A stretch of DNA of 64,000 nucleotides from Bufo bufo (lineage: Eukaryota > Chordata > Amphibia > Anura > Bufonidae), in contig NC_053392.1 of NCBI RefSeq assembly GCF_905171765.1, positions 395,960,119-396,024,118 on the forward strand. The letters run 5' to 3'. The notes beneath the pieces are model-generated. The model worked only from the letters and a program-made list of their open reading frames with translations. It was not told where the DNA came from and made no database searches. This document shows positions 1 to 10,352 of this stretch, in pieces (position 1 is the first letter of the stretch; each line of letters starts with the position of its first letter). The position numbers and the translations under genes are program-made.

Positions 1-825
1 ACGTTAATAAAATGTCCTTCTTTTCCACAGAAGAAACAAAGTCTTCTCTGAACCCTGAAGTTCCTATTGCCAGGGCATAAAGAGACCTGTCCCAATTGCA
101 AAGGCTCATCACCAGACACAAGCTTGAGTGTCTCTGTACCCCGGGGGACAGTAGAGGCTGTTTCCCCATATGGTAGTGCATCCCGAGTGAGGGGAACCTT
201 GCACCTCTCTCTCAGGCGTCTATCAATCCGTACGGCCAGGGACATAGCCGCCTCCAAAGAATCAGGGTTTTCGTGGGATGCCAGGGCGTCTTTTAGTCTC
301 TCAGACAGCCCTTGACAGAATTGACTACGAAGTGCTGGGTCATTCCACTCCGAATCAGTCGCCCATCTCCTAAATTCAGAGCAATATGACTCTACAGAAC
401 GTCCTCCCTGACTCAAACTATGCAGCTTAGATTCAGTCAGAGAAACTCAGTGTAGGTCATCATAAATACGGCCCAGGGCCCTGAAAAATTCATCCACCGA
501 TCGGAGAGATGGGGAACCGAGCATCACCTTTCAGCAGAGAAATAATAATCCCCACTTTTTTATTTTCGTCCCCAGAGGAGAGTGGACGCAGTCGAAAATA
601 CAGTTTACAAGATTCTCTGAACCGAACAAAATTATCACTCGCCCCAAAAAAACTATCTAAGAGGGCTACTTTAGGTTCAAGGCTGTCCTGGTTCCCACTG
701 ACGGAACCAGATACCTGAGAATTCTGAAACTGTGCAACTGAATTACTGAGGTCAGCTACCTCCAAAGATAATCCCTGCATGCGATCCACCAGTGCATTAA
801 CAGTATCCATATCTGTACAAAGCAA
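1..825 (-). pseudogene. Ty3/gypsy-type gag, partial and frameshifted
   Basis: This is the capsid-nucleocapsid (Gag) gene of an LTR retrotransposon, the protein that packages element RNA in virus-like particles. The minus-strand frame opens with ATG at 823-825. Its first ~105 codons contain a leucine-rich N-terminal segment and the capsid-type stretch NFVRFRESCKLYF. At about 508-520 the reading frame shifts; the downstream frame continues (with further lesions, including an in-frame TGA near 450) through capsid sequence such as WNDPALRSQFCQGL. At the window edge (about 1-35) it shows the first half of a CCHC zinc knuckle, CFFCGKEGH, whose last Cys lies outside. Protease, reverse transcriptase and integrase would lie left of the window. 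The style of gag resembles vertebrate Ty3/gypsy elements rather than retroviruses; this is family recognition by eye. It is not functional as it stands. Confidence 0.8.
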
Positions 826-857
826 GGAAAATAATGACGGTAGGGGGCGGTTGATAA

Positions 858-1310
858 TGTCGCGGCAAGTGGGGATAAGAGGAACACCAAGTAAACAAAC
901 AGCAACAGGTAACCAGACTAGGCCCCAAAGCTAGGGAGGAGGGAATGGTAACCTCCTAACAATCCCTGAGCCTCTCCCTGACTGCTGACAGTATGAGGAA
1001 GTCCTGATGGTGAACGAACTCATATGCTGGAACCTAAGTCCTGCTGACACTGAAGCAAACCCTAACTTAGGGAGCAGGGAATGAGACGGCCAGTACTTTC
1101 CACCGTGAAGGGACCAGCGTCTCTCTGAGACCTAGAAGCAACACATGCACAAAGGGGAGAACAGAAGGACTTAGCTTGAGACGAGTGGGAAGTAGAGGAT
1201 CCACAAACAACCAGTATAGAACTCAAGAAGGTAAATATAAACCGCAAAGTCAGCAGTAAGAGGCGGACTTAAATAGAACCTCTTAAACAGCTAACGAGCA
1301 GAACCTGTGG
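858..1310 (-). repeat. Probable 5' LTR / leader of the Ty3/gypsy element
   Basis: Directly upstream of the gag start on the minus strand. The segment shares its module order with the solo LTRs at 9178-10103 (minus) and 62153-63001 (plus): a GGAGGTTACC/GGAGGTGACCTG word, a CGCTCATA-like block and a CTAGGCC-type block near the LTR end. The proposed inner LTR edge is TGTCGCGG at 858 (minus strand ...CGCGACA), parallel to the ...TATGACA and ...TGTGACA ends of the solo copies. The outer edge could not be placed, because another repeat fragment follows at about 1318. Confidence 0.45.
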
Positions 1311-1317
1311 AGCGGTG

Positions 1318-1425
1318 GGATCCTGGCAAATTGCGGAATGCACACAGACGCCATCCGTGTTTTGCAGATCCGCGATTTGCGGACCGCAAAACACACAACG
1401 GTCGTGTGCATGAGGCCTTAAATGT
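1318..1425. repeat. Fragment of a 'CCGTGTTTTGCGGATCCGC' class MITE
   Basis: Short segment rich in GCGGACCGCAAA and CCGTGTTTTGC words, related to the TTAA MITE at 19729-20034 and the copy near 17226-17503. The ends are eroded and no target duplication is visible. Confidence 0.5.
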
Positions 1426-2304
1426 AGGATCTTGGGTGGGCTAACGCCCCATAGGTGGATTCGAGCTGCCAGACTGCCAATCCCGGTCACATGATCCTGG
1501 TGTATGCCGCTATTGGGCATACCATCAACCTAACTCCTTCCCATGTCCTCGCCCCCTAAATCCCAGTAAATTCATTAGGTAAAACAGATTAAGATGATAA
1601 GGGTGCACTCCACACCCTCGACACATGGAGCACATCCGCACAAGTAACAACGCAACCAGCCCCATTGACAAGCGGGATCTCGTATTACACAGCGAGATCC
1701 CGCAATACTTTCCAGAAAGTGCAGATATACTGCGATCACATGATAAGCTCACGTGATCGCATCACCAATGGTCGTGCATTCCACCCATATCAGGGGTAGA
1801 ATGCAAGGTCCTTACCGACACATGAGGGCATACACCACATCCTCAAATGACCAGATACAGCAGCGGGAGGTGGAAAGGAGGGTCCTATATTACTCAATTA
1901 AATAAATGAGGGTAATGTAAGATAGAAAATTCATAATCCAGAACCCTCAGAATGCATAAGGAGGGGTGATACTTTTAAAATAAGGTTGGTAAAAAGGACC
2001 ACATCATTTCACATGACATAGAACTGGTGCACATGTGCTATGTAACCGACACAAATCTACTGTACAAGGGGGAGATATCACAGTACTCGCTGTGTATTAA
2101 TATTGCGTTAACAACATACATGGGGGAAAAAGACATCCATATCCAATATGGTTAAACAATTAGTGAGTGCTCCAATGACAGAAAGCCATTACTACTATAG
2201 ACGATATTGCAAGATATTTCAAAGAAAAATGTACAGATTGTTAAATAATCACATGACACTTCCTGTGTCGATAATTGTTTCCATCGCACATAGGAGGTGG
2301 AGCA
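1426..2304. other. No gene seen; unassigned
   Basis: No open frame with recognisable homology. Contains a run of CACATGATAAGCTCACGTGATCGC-type imperfect inverted words (about 1690-1770) and ordinary AT-rich sequence. The last few hundred bases may be 3' untranslated sequence of the PLE fragment that follows. Confidence 0.4.
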
Positions 2305-2991
2305 CTAAATACAGACAAGGGACTGACCATAAGTGTGGGATACCAAGGGATCAAATAAAGCAAGAAAAAGTGAGTCTCTCAGTAAGTCCCCTGGGCGACT
2401 GGAATCGGAACCTATATATCCATTCTGTTTCTTTTTGAAGGATTCTACGATCCCAGTTCTGAAAGACGGTCTCACCAATTCTAATGCTGAGAAGGTCAGT
2501 GAGTTCAAATTCCCATCATGACTTTCCCATATATGGTTAGCTACCAGGGTGTTTTTCTTTTCCTTGATGTCATTTATGTGTTCTAAGACACGTTGGCGAA
2601 ATTCCCTGAATGTCTTCCCCAGGTAGTCCAAGAGCAAGAGCAGTGACAGAGGTACACAACCCCCTTGCTCTTGCAGTTCACAAAGTCCCTTACATCATAC
2701 CTTTAATTCGTAACTAAACAGGTGTTGAATTTCGTATTTCTCAGAAAACGACAGGCAGAGCATGACCCACAACGGAAGGTACCAAGTGGTTTCCGATCTA
2801 AGCATGTCCCTGCCTGAACCAGGGGCGTGAAAAATGACTATGGACCAGAGATCTACCCCGTCTAAAGGTGATACTCGAGTGAGATAGAAGCACATCATTC
2901 ACATCCGGATCCATTGAAAGTATTGGCCAGTATTTATCCATAATTGATCTTACTTTCAAATTCTCAACATCATAGGTGGAAATGATCCTAA
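2305..2991 (-). pseudogene. Penelope-like element, 3' coding fragment with GIY-YIG endonuclease remains
   Basis: Remains of the C-terminal half of a Penelope-like retroelement ORF, which in intact elements encodes reverse transcriptase followed by a GIY-YIG endonuclease. Reading on the minus strand: a linker with KYWPILSMDPDVND and ITFRRGRSLVHSHF (about 2810-2945), a cysteine-rich zone broken by frameshifts (about 2640-2800), then the endonuclease tail LGKTFREFRQRVLEHINDIK (about 2560-2625) ending near 2305. At least three frameshifts or stops interrupt it. A hAT element splits it at 2992; coding continues at 4699. Pseudogene; family assignment is firm, subfamily is not. Confidence 0.75.
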
Positions 2992-4690
2992 TAGAGATGG
3001 CCTTGTGGTTCGTCCGGCGGTCATTTCGCGGCGAATTTTGGGCATTCGCGATTTGCCGAACATGCAAACATATGGCAATATTCGCTCCCTCCATATTCTT
3101 TTACATTGTGAAGAACTTTGACCCATGACACATCCATCAGGTGGTACAGGACAGCCAATTGAGACGTTTCAGCACATGGACATACCCCCTACCTTATAAA
3201 TAAACCTGATCTGGCCGCCATTTTACATTCAGTCTTTTGCCAGTGTAGGGAGAGGTTGCTGTGTAGCGCAGGGACAGACTGTTAGGGACACAAAATGCTA
3301 GCTAATAGGGCCACAAAAGTCCATTTAAGGACTGGTATAGGTGTGCTATCGATAGGTGTGACATACTGAGGGGTGTAATATACTTATAATATACTTTCTA
3401 ACATAGAAAGTATATTATAGTGCAATTGTATTTTGCAGCAGTTGTGTGCTGTTCTGCTGAGATACTGCAGCCAAACAGAGCAAAACGCTATTGGAATAAA
3501 TAATTTCTACTGGTGTGATTTACCAGTTGCCCCCCCAAAAAACTGATTGTGACAGGGGTGTTATATACCAATAATATACTTTCTATATAGTGCATTTAGG
3601 TAGTGCAGCAATTGTTTGCGGTTTTGCTGCGTTACCGCATCTACACAGAGTGACAAACACTATTGTAACCAATAATTTCTACTGGTCCAAAAAGTACGTT
3701 CAGCACAGCAGGGGCGATCGTGACTGATAAGCGCACTTGCCTAGTTCACGACAGTGTGGACTACCTTACATTTCAAAAAATGAGTGAGGCATGGATCTCG
3801 GAGGAATTCAACACATGTGACGAGTCGACCACGTTTCATTGAACTTCCTCATGACAGCCCACAAATATCCGCCACCACCCAGAACATATCATGGTCCCTG
3901 TCTTAGGTAAATACAGCAGCAAAAAAAGGCTTTTTATGTCTGTTGAATGCCTAATTGTTGTGGCCTATACTGGCCGACAGTTAGATTTTTATCCTGTGAC
4001 CACCTAATGTCCCTCCAGCCACAGAATCCTACAAAGTTGTTTGCTATCAGGTGAATGCCTATTGGCAAATTTTTGGGGCCTGTACTGGAGTGGCAAGTTC
4101 TCACAACAATACTTAGTGCACCAATCACTAATATCTCATGAGACCTTATAAAATGTGAAGTTGTGTGTACCGCGAAAAAAAAAAATCGCAGCATTAGGGA
4201 TTTTCGCAATGGCGCTTTTTTTTAAACACTCAATCTGCGTATACAGCGATTGTTCTAAAATGCAAGTGAAATGTAATCAAATACACTGCTTTAATGTCAA
4301 ATTACTTACAGTGAGAAGCTCTTCCTCGACGTTGTGAAAATTGCTGGTGGAACTTCGGTCTGGTGGAAACCAGTTGCTGTAGTAGGCCGCGCCTATTTTG
4401 CGCATGCGCATACGCAAAAATTACATTGCCGATATTTCGCATGGAAAAAAATTATGAATGGAGATCGCAAATTCGAATAATACATCTGGTATGTCACTAT
4501 CCATGTTGTGAGACTATTTGTGCACTTCTAGTAATTATTTGGTGGCTGCAAATATGACCTGAAGGTTTTTCAGGTTCACCAGCCATTCAAGTCTATGGGG
4601 CCCGCTGCGAACACACGGTTCGCGAACATTTGAGCGCGAACACGCATTCGCGTTCGCGAACCGTCCCGGGCCAATGTTCGTCCATCACTA
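2992..4690. mobile_element. Non-autonomous hAT element inserted in the PLE, 8-bp target duplication
   Basis: A 1.7 kb element bounded by identical 8-bp direct repeats GATCCTAA (2984-2991 and 4691-4698), the target size of hAT elements. The right end is ...CGTCCATCACTA; the left begins TAGAGATGG followed by GTTCG/GCG-rich sequence. The same family recurs at 16633-18246 and 21394-~22990. Removing it rejoins a continuous PLE reading frame across the junction, which confirms the boundaries. No transposase frame is present. Internal words around 3110-3350 recur inverted at about 17930-18210. Confidence 0.85.
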
Positions 4691-4698
4691 GATCCTAA

Positions 4699-4860
4699 CA
4701 ATGTCACCCCCTTTGGCATCAGGCCCCTTAGGGACTAAAAGAGTATTAGGTTCCCATGTTTCCTCACTCTGAAAAGCCTTTCTAAGAACCTGTTGGGGAT
4801 ACCCTCTCATCCTAAACCGATTTTGGAGTCTCCTAGATTCATGATGAAAACTTTCTTTAT
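4699..4860 (-). pseudogene. Penelope-like element coding fragment, continuation
   Basis: Right-hand piece of the PLE ORF interrupted by the 2992-4690 hAT. On the minus strand it reads as PLE sequence with LLVPKGPDAKGGDIVRI and runs into ISTYDVENLKVRSI across the hAT insertion point. It is cut near 4860, where sequence of the 4861-6301 hAT family begins. The reverse transcriptase core is missing. Confidence 0.7.
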
Positions 4861-5289
4861 GAGGATTGTGTTGACCAGACTCCTGGCTACTGAGACTGGA
4901 CTTGGTGGAAGGCAGGGTGGTGCCTAACCGACTGGAAGCATTATCTGCTGCAATCTAACCGACCACCTGGTCGCACTGGTCTGACTTCAAGAGTGGTGTC
5001 CTGTGCCGCCCTGCAAACTGGGACATTAAGCTAGGTATCTTGGATGATTGTTTTTCTTGTGCTCTGGCAGTAGGCACTGTTTCTCCGCACCCAGGGCCAC
5101 AGCCTCTGCGTGCACCATCAGCATCACAGCCACTTCCCCGTCCCTTACTGCTCGCCTTCTTCATTTTAAATGTGATATATGCTTGAAAGTATGTCACACG
5201 TACAGTAGCGTAGGATTTGGAAGTGTATGTGCAAAAAATTTTACAAAGGTATTTGTGATGAGGAAACGTTATACAGGACAGGTATCACA

Positions 5290-5710
5290 GGTAATGTCAC
5301 AGTTCGCAGTGTCTACAGAAAAAGTGTACTGGATGTCCCTGATATTTAAGGGATGCGCGCACTTTAAACAGGAGATATGGCGCAGATAATTTAACTGTCC
5401 GCAGCGGACACCGTCTATGGAAAAAGTGCACTGGATGTCACTGATATTTTAGGGATGCGCACACTTTAAACAGGAGATGTGGTGTGGATAATAACTGTCC
5501 ACAGCGGACACCGTCTACGGAAAAAGTGCACTGGATGACACTGATATTTTAGGGATGCGCACACTTTAAACAGGAGATGTGGTGTGGATAATAACTGTCC
5601 ACAGCGGACACCCTCTACGGAAAAAGTGCACTGGATGACACTGATATTTTAGGGATGCGCACAATTTACACAAGAGATGTGGTGCGAATAGTTTAACTGT
5701 CTGCAGCGGC
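5290..5710. repeat. 100-bp tandem repeat, about four copies
   Basis: The word AGCGGACACC recurs at about 5403, 5503 and 5603, a period of 100 bp, each followed by AAAAAGTGCACTGGATG and GGGATGCGCACAC. A more diverged first unit precedes it. Lies in the 5' noncoding part of the hAT element. Confidence 0.85.
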
Positions 5711-6083
5711 CTATTACACTGTATTTTGTGCAGGATGCAATAAAATTATATATTAAAAGGACTTTTGGGTCTCTGAAAAGTTTTTTGTATAAAAATCTTC
5801 CTATTACACTCCCTACACTGTCTGTCCTTTCCTACGCACAGCTCTCCCTAACACTGAGCAATTTAGCGCAGGTTGCGCCACAAACATATATTGCTGCTGT
5901 CACACACAATAGTCCTTACAAGGACTTTTGGGTCTATGAAAAGTTTTTGTAGAAAAATTAAATTGAATTACACTCCCTACACTCTCTGTCCCTTCCTATG
6001 CTCAGCTCTTCCTGACTTAGAATGAGCCGAACACGCGTCATCGGGTATATATAGCACCCAATGACGCGTTCCGGCCAGCCAAT

Positions 6084-6126
6084 CACTGTAATGCCAGTAG
6101 CCAACATGGCTACTGGCATTACAGTG
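6084..6126. repeat. Perfect 20-bp-arm hairpin in hAT 5' region
   Basis: Arms 6084-6103 and 6107-6126 are exact reverse complements with a 3-base spacer (ACA). It lies in the promoter-proximal noncoding region of the hAT fragment, just inside its terminal sequence. Confidence 0.9.
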
Positions 6127-6301
6127 AGGGCAGTACTTACCTGCACGTTTATTGGCTGCTTAGCAGCAGCGAAACATGCGGGAAGGAGACTCAAGCATTG
6201 CGCTCGAGCACATGCGGTACTTGGCCGAGTACAGCCATGTGCCGAGCATAGCGATGCGCGAGCCGAACTGGTATTCGGCCGAGCATGCTCGCTCAACACT
6301 A

Positions 6302-7825
6302 ATAACTACATACACTTTAGCACTGGCAGTATGTGATATAAAAATGGTGGTACCCCCTGAACCCTTGAGAACAGGTGGTCTAATAAACTGACAAACACGC
6401 CAATATATAACGTGGAAAGCTTCTTTTTTAACACTCAAACAATAATGTTAGCAGGATGTGAGCATGTCATTATTTCCCTTTATTCAGTCAAGGAATACCA
6501 GAAACACATTGTATGATGGATAAGGACTGATCCATTGGACAGACTTTTGCACCACCAGGACCACTGCCTCTTTATGCAATTATTATGCTGTTTATATAAT
6601 TTTTTCTTTTGGCTTCTCCTGCATTGCCAGCCTACAAGCAGTAATCTTCTTAGCTGGTTCTATCATGACAGGTCTTCATAATTCAAATACCATTGACATA
6701 TAGCACATACATCGAAAGGTTTATTTGTATTCAACTTGGATTGACCACAGGTGGTCCAGACCCACACTTTATGTGCATAGGAAGTGTTAATAATTGCACA
6801 AGCCTTTCAAGTGTCCTGTACATGGCGTGGTCTGGCTATGGGATATGAATGTAGATTACTTACTTGTAATTGCTGAGCCACACCTGTGCTTGCCGGGCTG
6901 CAACTGTACATGCTACTATTTCAAATGGCAAGTACAGGTGCAGGACGGCGATTAGCGGTAATTCACATACTGATCCCCACTTAAATGTAGTTTTCCCAGG
7001 GTAAAAACACTTAAAAAATATATAAAGTGAAATTAGTGAATTTATCTAGACAGACCTTACTGCTGTTGCGTACCAAAATGTCTACTCAATATCTGATTTG
7101 TTTTGTCTAATCTGTGCTGTGTTTAATTAAATTATAAGATTTAGCACTTTGTAAATCCCCGGTGGTAATCAGTACTGCATGATTGCCCTAAGTATGTCCA
7201 TGAATGTGCCTGTGTGCCTATAACATTTTTGTTATAATGCATTTTGGAATGTTTTTCTCCTATTCATACTTCTTAGATTAGGATAAACTACTAAGATATT
7301 TAACAGTTATGTCACCATGGCTTAGCAACCTTTCCTTCTTTATACTACTTCTGGAATCTTAGCAAGTTCCCTTAGCAAGTTTATGTTAAGCGGCTTTTTA
7401 CCATTATCAAAATACAGAAATTACAATTAAAATTAATCTCCTCGTGTGTTCTTGCCGCAGATTTTTCCGGTTTCACTAAGATCAAAAGATCTCTAAATTT
7501 AGTGATTTGAAAAGTGTTCAGAATGCATTCATGTAACGTATTTTCATCAGACATACTGTAGAAACACTGTGGATTCAAGTGTATGTCCATCATTTTACAG
7601 TTTATACACAGAGATCCAAAAGTATGGAGATACTTGAATAAATCAAAAACTGTGGTTGGGAACTCCATACTGTGTGTGGCATGTTTCTAAAGGGAATGGG
7701 ACAAATCTGTGAGGGGCAGTGTCCAACATGACGGCCATTTTGAAAGTGGCCATCTTGAAACCAAGTCGATATTTTCAAATGGGCAGGGGTACATATGTAT
7801 CTGCATATGGAAAAGTGCACATGTA
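6302..7825. other. No gene seen; mostly unassigned DNA
   Basis: No supported coding region. From about 7590 to 7800 there are words such as ACGGCCATTTTGAAAGTGG that resemble the terminal repeats of the mariner family at 35745-36948, suggesting an old fragment. The rest (6310-7590) is AT-rich and not repeated elsewhere in the window as far as I can see. Confidence 0.4.
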
Positions 7826-7845
7826 GAGTGCCTTGAAAAAGTGTT

Positions 7846-7990
7846 CCTAACTCTTGAACTTTTCCACATTTTTTCACGTAAAAACCCACAAACATAATTG
7901 GGATTTTATGTGATATGGTCTATCACATAAAATCCCAATTATGTTTGTGGGTTTTTACGTGAAAAAATGTGGAAAAGTTCAAGAGTTAGG
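7846..7990. repeat. Perfect palindrome, 70-bp arms, 5-bp spacer
   Basis: 7846-7915 and 7921-7990 are exact reverse complements around TGGTC (7916-7920). The left arm is the normal terminal repeat of the Tc1 element; the right arm is an inverted extra copy, after which terminal-repeat sequence resumes with a few duplicated bases. This indicates a secondary inverted duplication rather than original structure. Confidence 0.95.
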
Positions 7991-8084
7991 ATTTTATGGT
8001 CACACAAAGTAGCAAGTATTTGTGAAGTGAAAAGAAACTGATACAAGGTTTTCAAAATTTGTAATAAAACAAATTCTGGAAAGT

Positions 8085-9056
8085 GTAGCGTGCATTTGTA
8101 TTCAGCCAATACTTTGTAGGAGCACCTTTCTCTGCCATTACTAGAGGTTGAGATTTTTGCCCATTCTTCTTTGCAAAATAGCTGAATCTCAGTCAGATTG
8201 GATGGAGAGTGTCTGTGAACGGCAATTTTCAAGTCTTGCCACAGATTTTCAATGGGATTTAGGTCTGGACATTGACTGGGCCATTCCAACACATGAATAT
8301 GCTTTGACCATTCCATTGTAGCTCTGGCTGTATGTTTAGGGTTGTTCTGCTGGAAGATGAACCTCCTCCCCAGTCTCAAGTCTTTTGCAGGCTCTACCAG
8401 ATTTTCCTCCAGGATTTTCCTGTATTCAGCTCTATCCATCTTCATATCCACTCTGACCAGAAAAACATCCCCATGGGATGAGGCTGCTGCCACCACCATG
8501 TTTCACTGTGGGGATGGTCTGTTCAGGGTGATATGTAGTGTTAGATTTCCGCTACACATAGCGTTTTGTATTTAGGCCAAAAAGCTCAACTTTTGTCGCA
8601 TCTGACCAGAGAACCTTCTTCCGTATGTTTGCTGTGCCCCCTTCATGGCTTGTGGCAAACTGCAGACGAGACTTCATATGGCTTGCTTTCAAAAATGGCT
8701 ATCTTCTTGTCACTCTTCCATAAAGGTCAGTTTGTGGAGTACATGACCAATAGTTGTCCTGTGGACAGATTCTCCCACCTGAGCTGAGGATCTTTGCAGC
8801 TCCTCCATAGTGATCATGGGCCTCTTGGCTGCTTACCTCTATTTAGTGCTCTCCTTGCCTAGGCTGTCAGGTTAGGTGGACAGCCATGCCTTGGTAGGTT
8901 TGCAGTTGTGTCATACTCTTTCCATATTTTTATGATGGATTGAACAGTGCTCCGTGAGATGTTCAAAGCTTGGTATTTTTTTTTATAACCTAACCCTGCT
9001 TTACACTTCTCCACAACTTTATCCCTGACCTGTCTGGTGTGTTCCTTGGTTTTCAT
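8085..9056 (-). pseudogene. Tc1-like transposase, broken
   Basis: Encodes the DDE transposase that cuts and pastes the element at TA sites. Minus-strand start ATG is at 9054-9056. The first 65 codons show the N-terminal paired-like helix-turn-helix, with TRQVRDKVVEKCKAGLGYKK and ISRSTVQSIIKIWKEY. The middle is degraded by frameshifts. The C-terminal half is readable from about 8499 down: FIFQQNNPKHTA, where the second catalytic Asp has become Asn, and DLNPIENLWQDLK, which holds the Glu of the DD34E triad. The C-terminus is frameshifted near 8140. Inactive both by frame breaks and by the D-to-N change. Confidence 0.85.
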
Positions 9057-9177
9057 GATGCTGTTTGATCACTAATATTCACGAACAAACCTCTGAGGCC
9101 TTCACAGAACAGTTGTAGATATACTGAGAATAAATTACACACAGGTGGACTATATTTACTAATTAGGTCACTTCTGA

Positions 9178-10103
9178 TGTCATAGTGGGGAGTGGGGGAC
9201 ACCCCCCACCGTACAATGTAAGAAGGATAACTGATAGCAGCTAGGCCAAGAAGCCAGGAAAAGGGAAGCAGGTCACCTCCTATAGCGTCTCTAATCCTCT
9301 CCCTAACTCCTCACCGTATGAGCGGACCCCGATGGTAGGACGGCTCATACCCTGGAAACCTGGGACCCTGAGTCACCCTGATAATCTCTCAGATAGAAGC
9401 AGGGGGGGAGACGTCCTGTTCATCCAAGACACGGAAGAAACAAGTCTCTAAAGACCTAGTAGCAGGGAAAAGAAGAGACCATACACAGCAAGAGGATCGA
9501 CAGGTAATAACACAAGACAACACACTTACCTGCTGAAGTCTCCACAACTGGAACCTATGCATACATACAGGAGCCCTAACACCAAACAGGAAGCTGTACC
9601 AGCAACTCACACAGGTATCCAGCACACCAGACTCCGCCAGGTCTTTCATACATGCAGGGACAAACACCAACAACAGCCCAGACATGTAACAACAATCAAG
9701 ACGTACAACACACCCTGAACATAAACCCGAACCTAACATACAACAAGTGAGGTAGGGTATAAGGAGCATACGAAAGGAAGACAATTTGTGTCCAACAAGG
9801 TGGCCCTCAAGGACTGGGCAGAATCACCCAGGAAAGGAGCAGAGCGAGCAGAGCTCCAACACCAAACAAGGCTGGAGTACCACTGACTCCAGCCAGGAAG
9901 CTACAGGTAATATCAAAATCGTGGCCACACCCAGGACACACCTAATTCCCCACCAGCTGGAAGATTAACCCCTCGCTCATAAAACAGCAGGGAGACACAC
10001 CTTAAAGGGGAGATGCATGTGCAAACCGACAACAACACGTTGCCACCGGCAACCAGTCTGCACGGCAACCTCGTCACAGTCAAACAACAATATGACCATG
10101 ACA
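9178..10103 (-). mobile_element. Ty3/gypsy-type solo LTR, 5-bp target duplication
   Basis: A 926-bp segment bounded by TGTCAT...ATGACA and flanked by identical TCTGA (9173-9177 and 10104-10108), the 5-bp duplication expected of many LTR elements. Tc1 sequence on both sides rejoins when it is removed. On the minus strand it shares blocks with the LTR at 62153-63001: TTGCCGG/TGGCAAC, a CCTTTAAG block, GGGTTAAT, GGGTGTGGCCAC and ACTCCAGCCTTGTTTG, in the same order. No internal genes remain, so it is a solo LTR. Confidence 0.9.
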
Positions 10104-10352
10104 TCTGAAAGCAATTGGGCACACGAGATTTTTTTTACGGTATCATAGTAAAGGGGACTGAATCCAAATGCATGCCACACTTTTCAGATTTTTTTTAATA
10201 AAAAATTTGGAAAACCATATATCATTTTCCTTTTACTTCACACATACTTTCTACTTTGTGTTTGTCTATTACATAAAATCACAATAAAATACATTTAAGT
10301 TTGTAGGTGTAACATTAAAAAATATGGAAATGTTTAAGGGGTATAAACACGG

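Larger units (their letters stand above)
4861..6301 (-). mobile_element. 5' end of an autonomous-type hAT element, truncated
   Basis: Closely similar to 63331-64000 at the right edge, which belongs to the long hAT element starting at 58885. It holds the first coding segment on the minus strand (about 4955-5197, with ASSKGRGSG near its start) and the upstream noncoding region with a 100-bp tandem repeat. The outer end is ...GCTCGCTCAACACTA, the inverse of TAGTGTTGAGCGAGC. The catalytic transposase region is absent, the left end is truncated, and no matching target duplication was found. Confidence 0.65.
7826..10352 (-). mobile_element. Tc1-like transposon interrupted by a solo LTR
   Basis: Tc1/mariner element with transposase on the minus strand. 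The left end is TA followed by GAGTGCCTTGAAAAAG (7826 on), a familiar Tc1-family terminus. The right terminal repeat (about 10130-10352) carries the matching inverted sequence, with AAATGCATGCCACACTTTTC and CATAAAATCACAATAAAATAC, but its last ~20 bp are eroded. A 926-bp LTR sits at 9178-10103; without it the element is ~1.6 kb, the usual Tc1 size. A 70-bp perfect palindrome (7846-7990) distorts the left terminal repeat. Confidence 0.85.

Noticed and set aside
67..315. Plus-strand frame with a CPNC word, zinc-ribbon-like
   Set aside because: It is antisense to the gag gene, whose minus-strand frame has the real zinc knuckle; only one Cys pair is present.
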